From contig JAFNJA010000133.1 of assembly GCA_017601265.1 (NCBI GenBank), positions 1 through 5,618 on the forward strand: a stretch of 5,618 nucleotides of DNA. The letters are read 5' to 3'. A program made the position numbers and the translations under genes. This document shows positions 4,998 to 5,618 of the stretch, one piece after another. Source of the DNA: Candidatus Brockarchaeota archaeon. Its GTDB lineage: Archaea > Thermoproteota > EX4484-205 > DTQO01. Numbering within the stretch: the first letter of the stretch is position 1; each line of letters opens with the position of its first letter. The notes under the pieces are model-generated. The model was not told where the DNA came from, ran no database searches, and saw only the letters and a list, made by a program, of their open reading frames with translations.

Positions 4998-5570
4998 ATG
5001 GGGTCGGTTGAGAGGCCAATAGTTTATTTCGAGAGGCCTGGCGAGGTAAACACCGATGCCGTCCTGGCTCTAGCGAAAAGCAGGGCCAAGGAGTTGGGAA
5101 TAAAGGATATTGTTATAGCTTCGACTAGGGGTGATGCAGGGGCTAAAGCCTCCGAGATATTTAAGGGCCATAACCTCGTTGTGGTGACCCACCATACCGG
5201 CTTTAAGGAGCCTGGCAGGCAGGAGCTGACGGACGAGAACAGGAGGATCATAGAGAGGAACGGGGGCAGAATCCTAACCGGGACTCACGCGTTCATGAAC
5301 GTTGAGAGAGCCATAAGGAGCAAGTTTGGCACCGCCTATCCTGCGGAGATAATGGCTCAAACGCTCAGGCTTTTCTGCGAGGGGATGAAGGTTGCTGTCG
5401 AAATCGTGGCGATGGCCGCTGACGCTGGACTTGTTCCCGTGGATAGGGAAGCGATAAGCATAGCCGGAACGGGAAAGGGGGTGGACACGGCCATAGTCGT
5501 TCAGCCAGCTAACTCGTCCAGAATATTCGATGCGGTAATCAAGGAGATCATAGCCAAGCCTCGCAGATGA
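4998..5570 (+). CDS. Stand-alone pyruvate kinase alpha/beta-domain protein
   Basis: This 190-residue protein matches the C-terminal alpha/beta domain of pyruvate kinase, the part that carries allosteric sites in the full enzyme, but it lacks the catalytic barrel. Visible landmarks are the opening strand-helix PGEVNTDAVLALAKSRAKEL (14-33), the strand-turn IVIASTRGDAGAKA (38-51) resembling the phosphate-binding loop of the domain, VVVTHHTGF (61-69), the long helix FCEGMKVAVEIVAMAADAG (126-144), and the final AISIAGTGKGVDTAIVVQPA (152-171). Such free-standing domains occur in archaea and bacteria as proteins of unknown function; they cannot be pyruvate kinases on their own. It is cytoplasmic, with no signal or membrane segment. 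The start is secure (GGAGG, then ATG). It stands apart from its neighbours and looks like stable core-genome content beside an accessory patch. Confidence 0.92.
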   Translation: MGSVERPIVYFERPGEVNTDAVLALAKSRAKELGIKDIVIASTRGDAGAKASEIFKGHNLVVVTHHTGFKEPGRQELTDENRRIIERNGGRILTGTHAFMNVERAIRSKFGTAYPAEIMAQTLRLFCEGMKVAVEIVAMAADAGLVPVDREAISIAGTGKGVDTAIVVQPANSSRIFDAVIKEIIAKPRR

Positions 5571-5591
5571 AGTCAATGCGGCAACTTCATC
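5566..5591 (+). repeat. 8-bp inverted repeat across the stop codon
   Basis: GATGAAGT at 5566-5573 is an exact inverted match of ACTTCATC at 5584-5591, with a ten-base loop. The left arm contains the TGA stop of the PK-domain gene. There is no T-tract after it, so it is not a standard terminator. It could be an RNA 3'-end structure, an operator for a downstream gene, or chance. Confidence 0.35.
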
Positions 5592-5618
5592 GGCAACGAG
5601 TTGGGAAAATAGGTAGCG

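Noticed and set aside
5274..5576. 100-codon minus-strand ORF
   Set aside because: It is antisense to the PK-domain gene and has no recognisable sequence.
35..5584. Shared 9-mer ATGCGGCAA at 35-43 and 5576-5584
   Set aside because: A nine-base match at the two ends of a 5.6 kb window is not far from chance, and the flanking bases differ.

Overview
The window looks like chromosomal DNA of a thermophile-type archaeon, probably of the TACK lineage (inference). The supporting signs are: coding sequences rich in AGG/AGA, GAG and AAG codons; archaeal TATA-like boxes about 25-35 bases before starts with little or no leader; GTG/TTG starts; two toxin-antitoxin-type gene pairs (VapBC, MNT-HEPN) common in archaea; and a free-standing pyruvate-kinase C-terminal-domain protein. 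No tRNA, rRNA, CRISPR array or intact insertion sequence was seen.

Layout. Bases 1-551 hold no intact gene. On the minus strand at about 185-409 there is a coding-like frame interrupted by two TAG codons. Bases 552-1214 hold an intact VapB-VapC pair (AbrB-type antitoxin and PIN-domain RNase) with the two genes abutting and a repeat-bearing promoter. On the minus strand, convergent with vapC, lies a complete glycoside hydrolase family 2 enzyme (1357-3108, or 3126 with an upstream TTG). Its 5' side (3127-3547) is about 420 bases without a secure gene; it contains two perfect 12-bp palindromes 26 bp apart, an AT-rich hairpin, and a weak 60-codon minus-strand ORF with a good Shine-Dalgarno sequence. 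Then come a plus-strand minimal nucleotidyltransferase gene (3548-3991), apparently leaderless, and a HEPN-domain gene overlapping its stop (3988-4335). The HEPN gene is cut short by a one-base frameshift, and its missing C-terminal helix is still readable in the next frame to 4426. Bases 4427-4997 contain a minus-strand reading-frame remnant split by one stop and two frameshifts. It resembles the helix-turn-helix and first catalytic strand of a transposase. The last gene (4998-5570) is the pyruvate kinase alpha/beta-domain protein, with its own promoter and Shine-Dalgarno sequence.

The genes do not form one pathway. The region reads as an accessory patch: two toxin-antitoxin-type modules, one of them apparently damaged, flank a lone sugar hydrolase among decayed sequences, next to a conserved housekeeping-like gene. 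I see no convincing new multi-gene system. The points most worth checking are the HEPN frameshift, the TAG-interrupted frame, and the regulatory-looking repeats before vapB and before the hydrolase.
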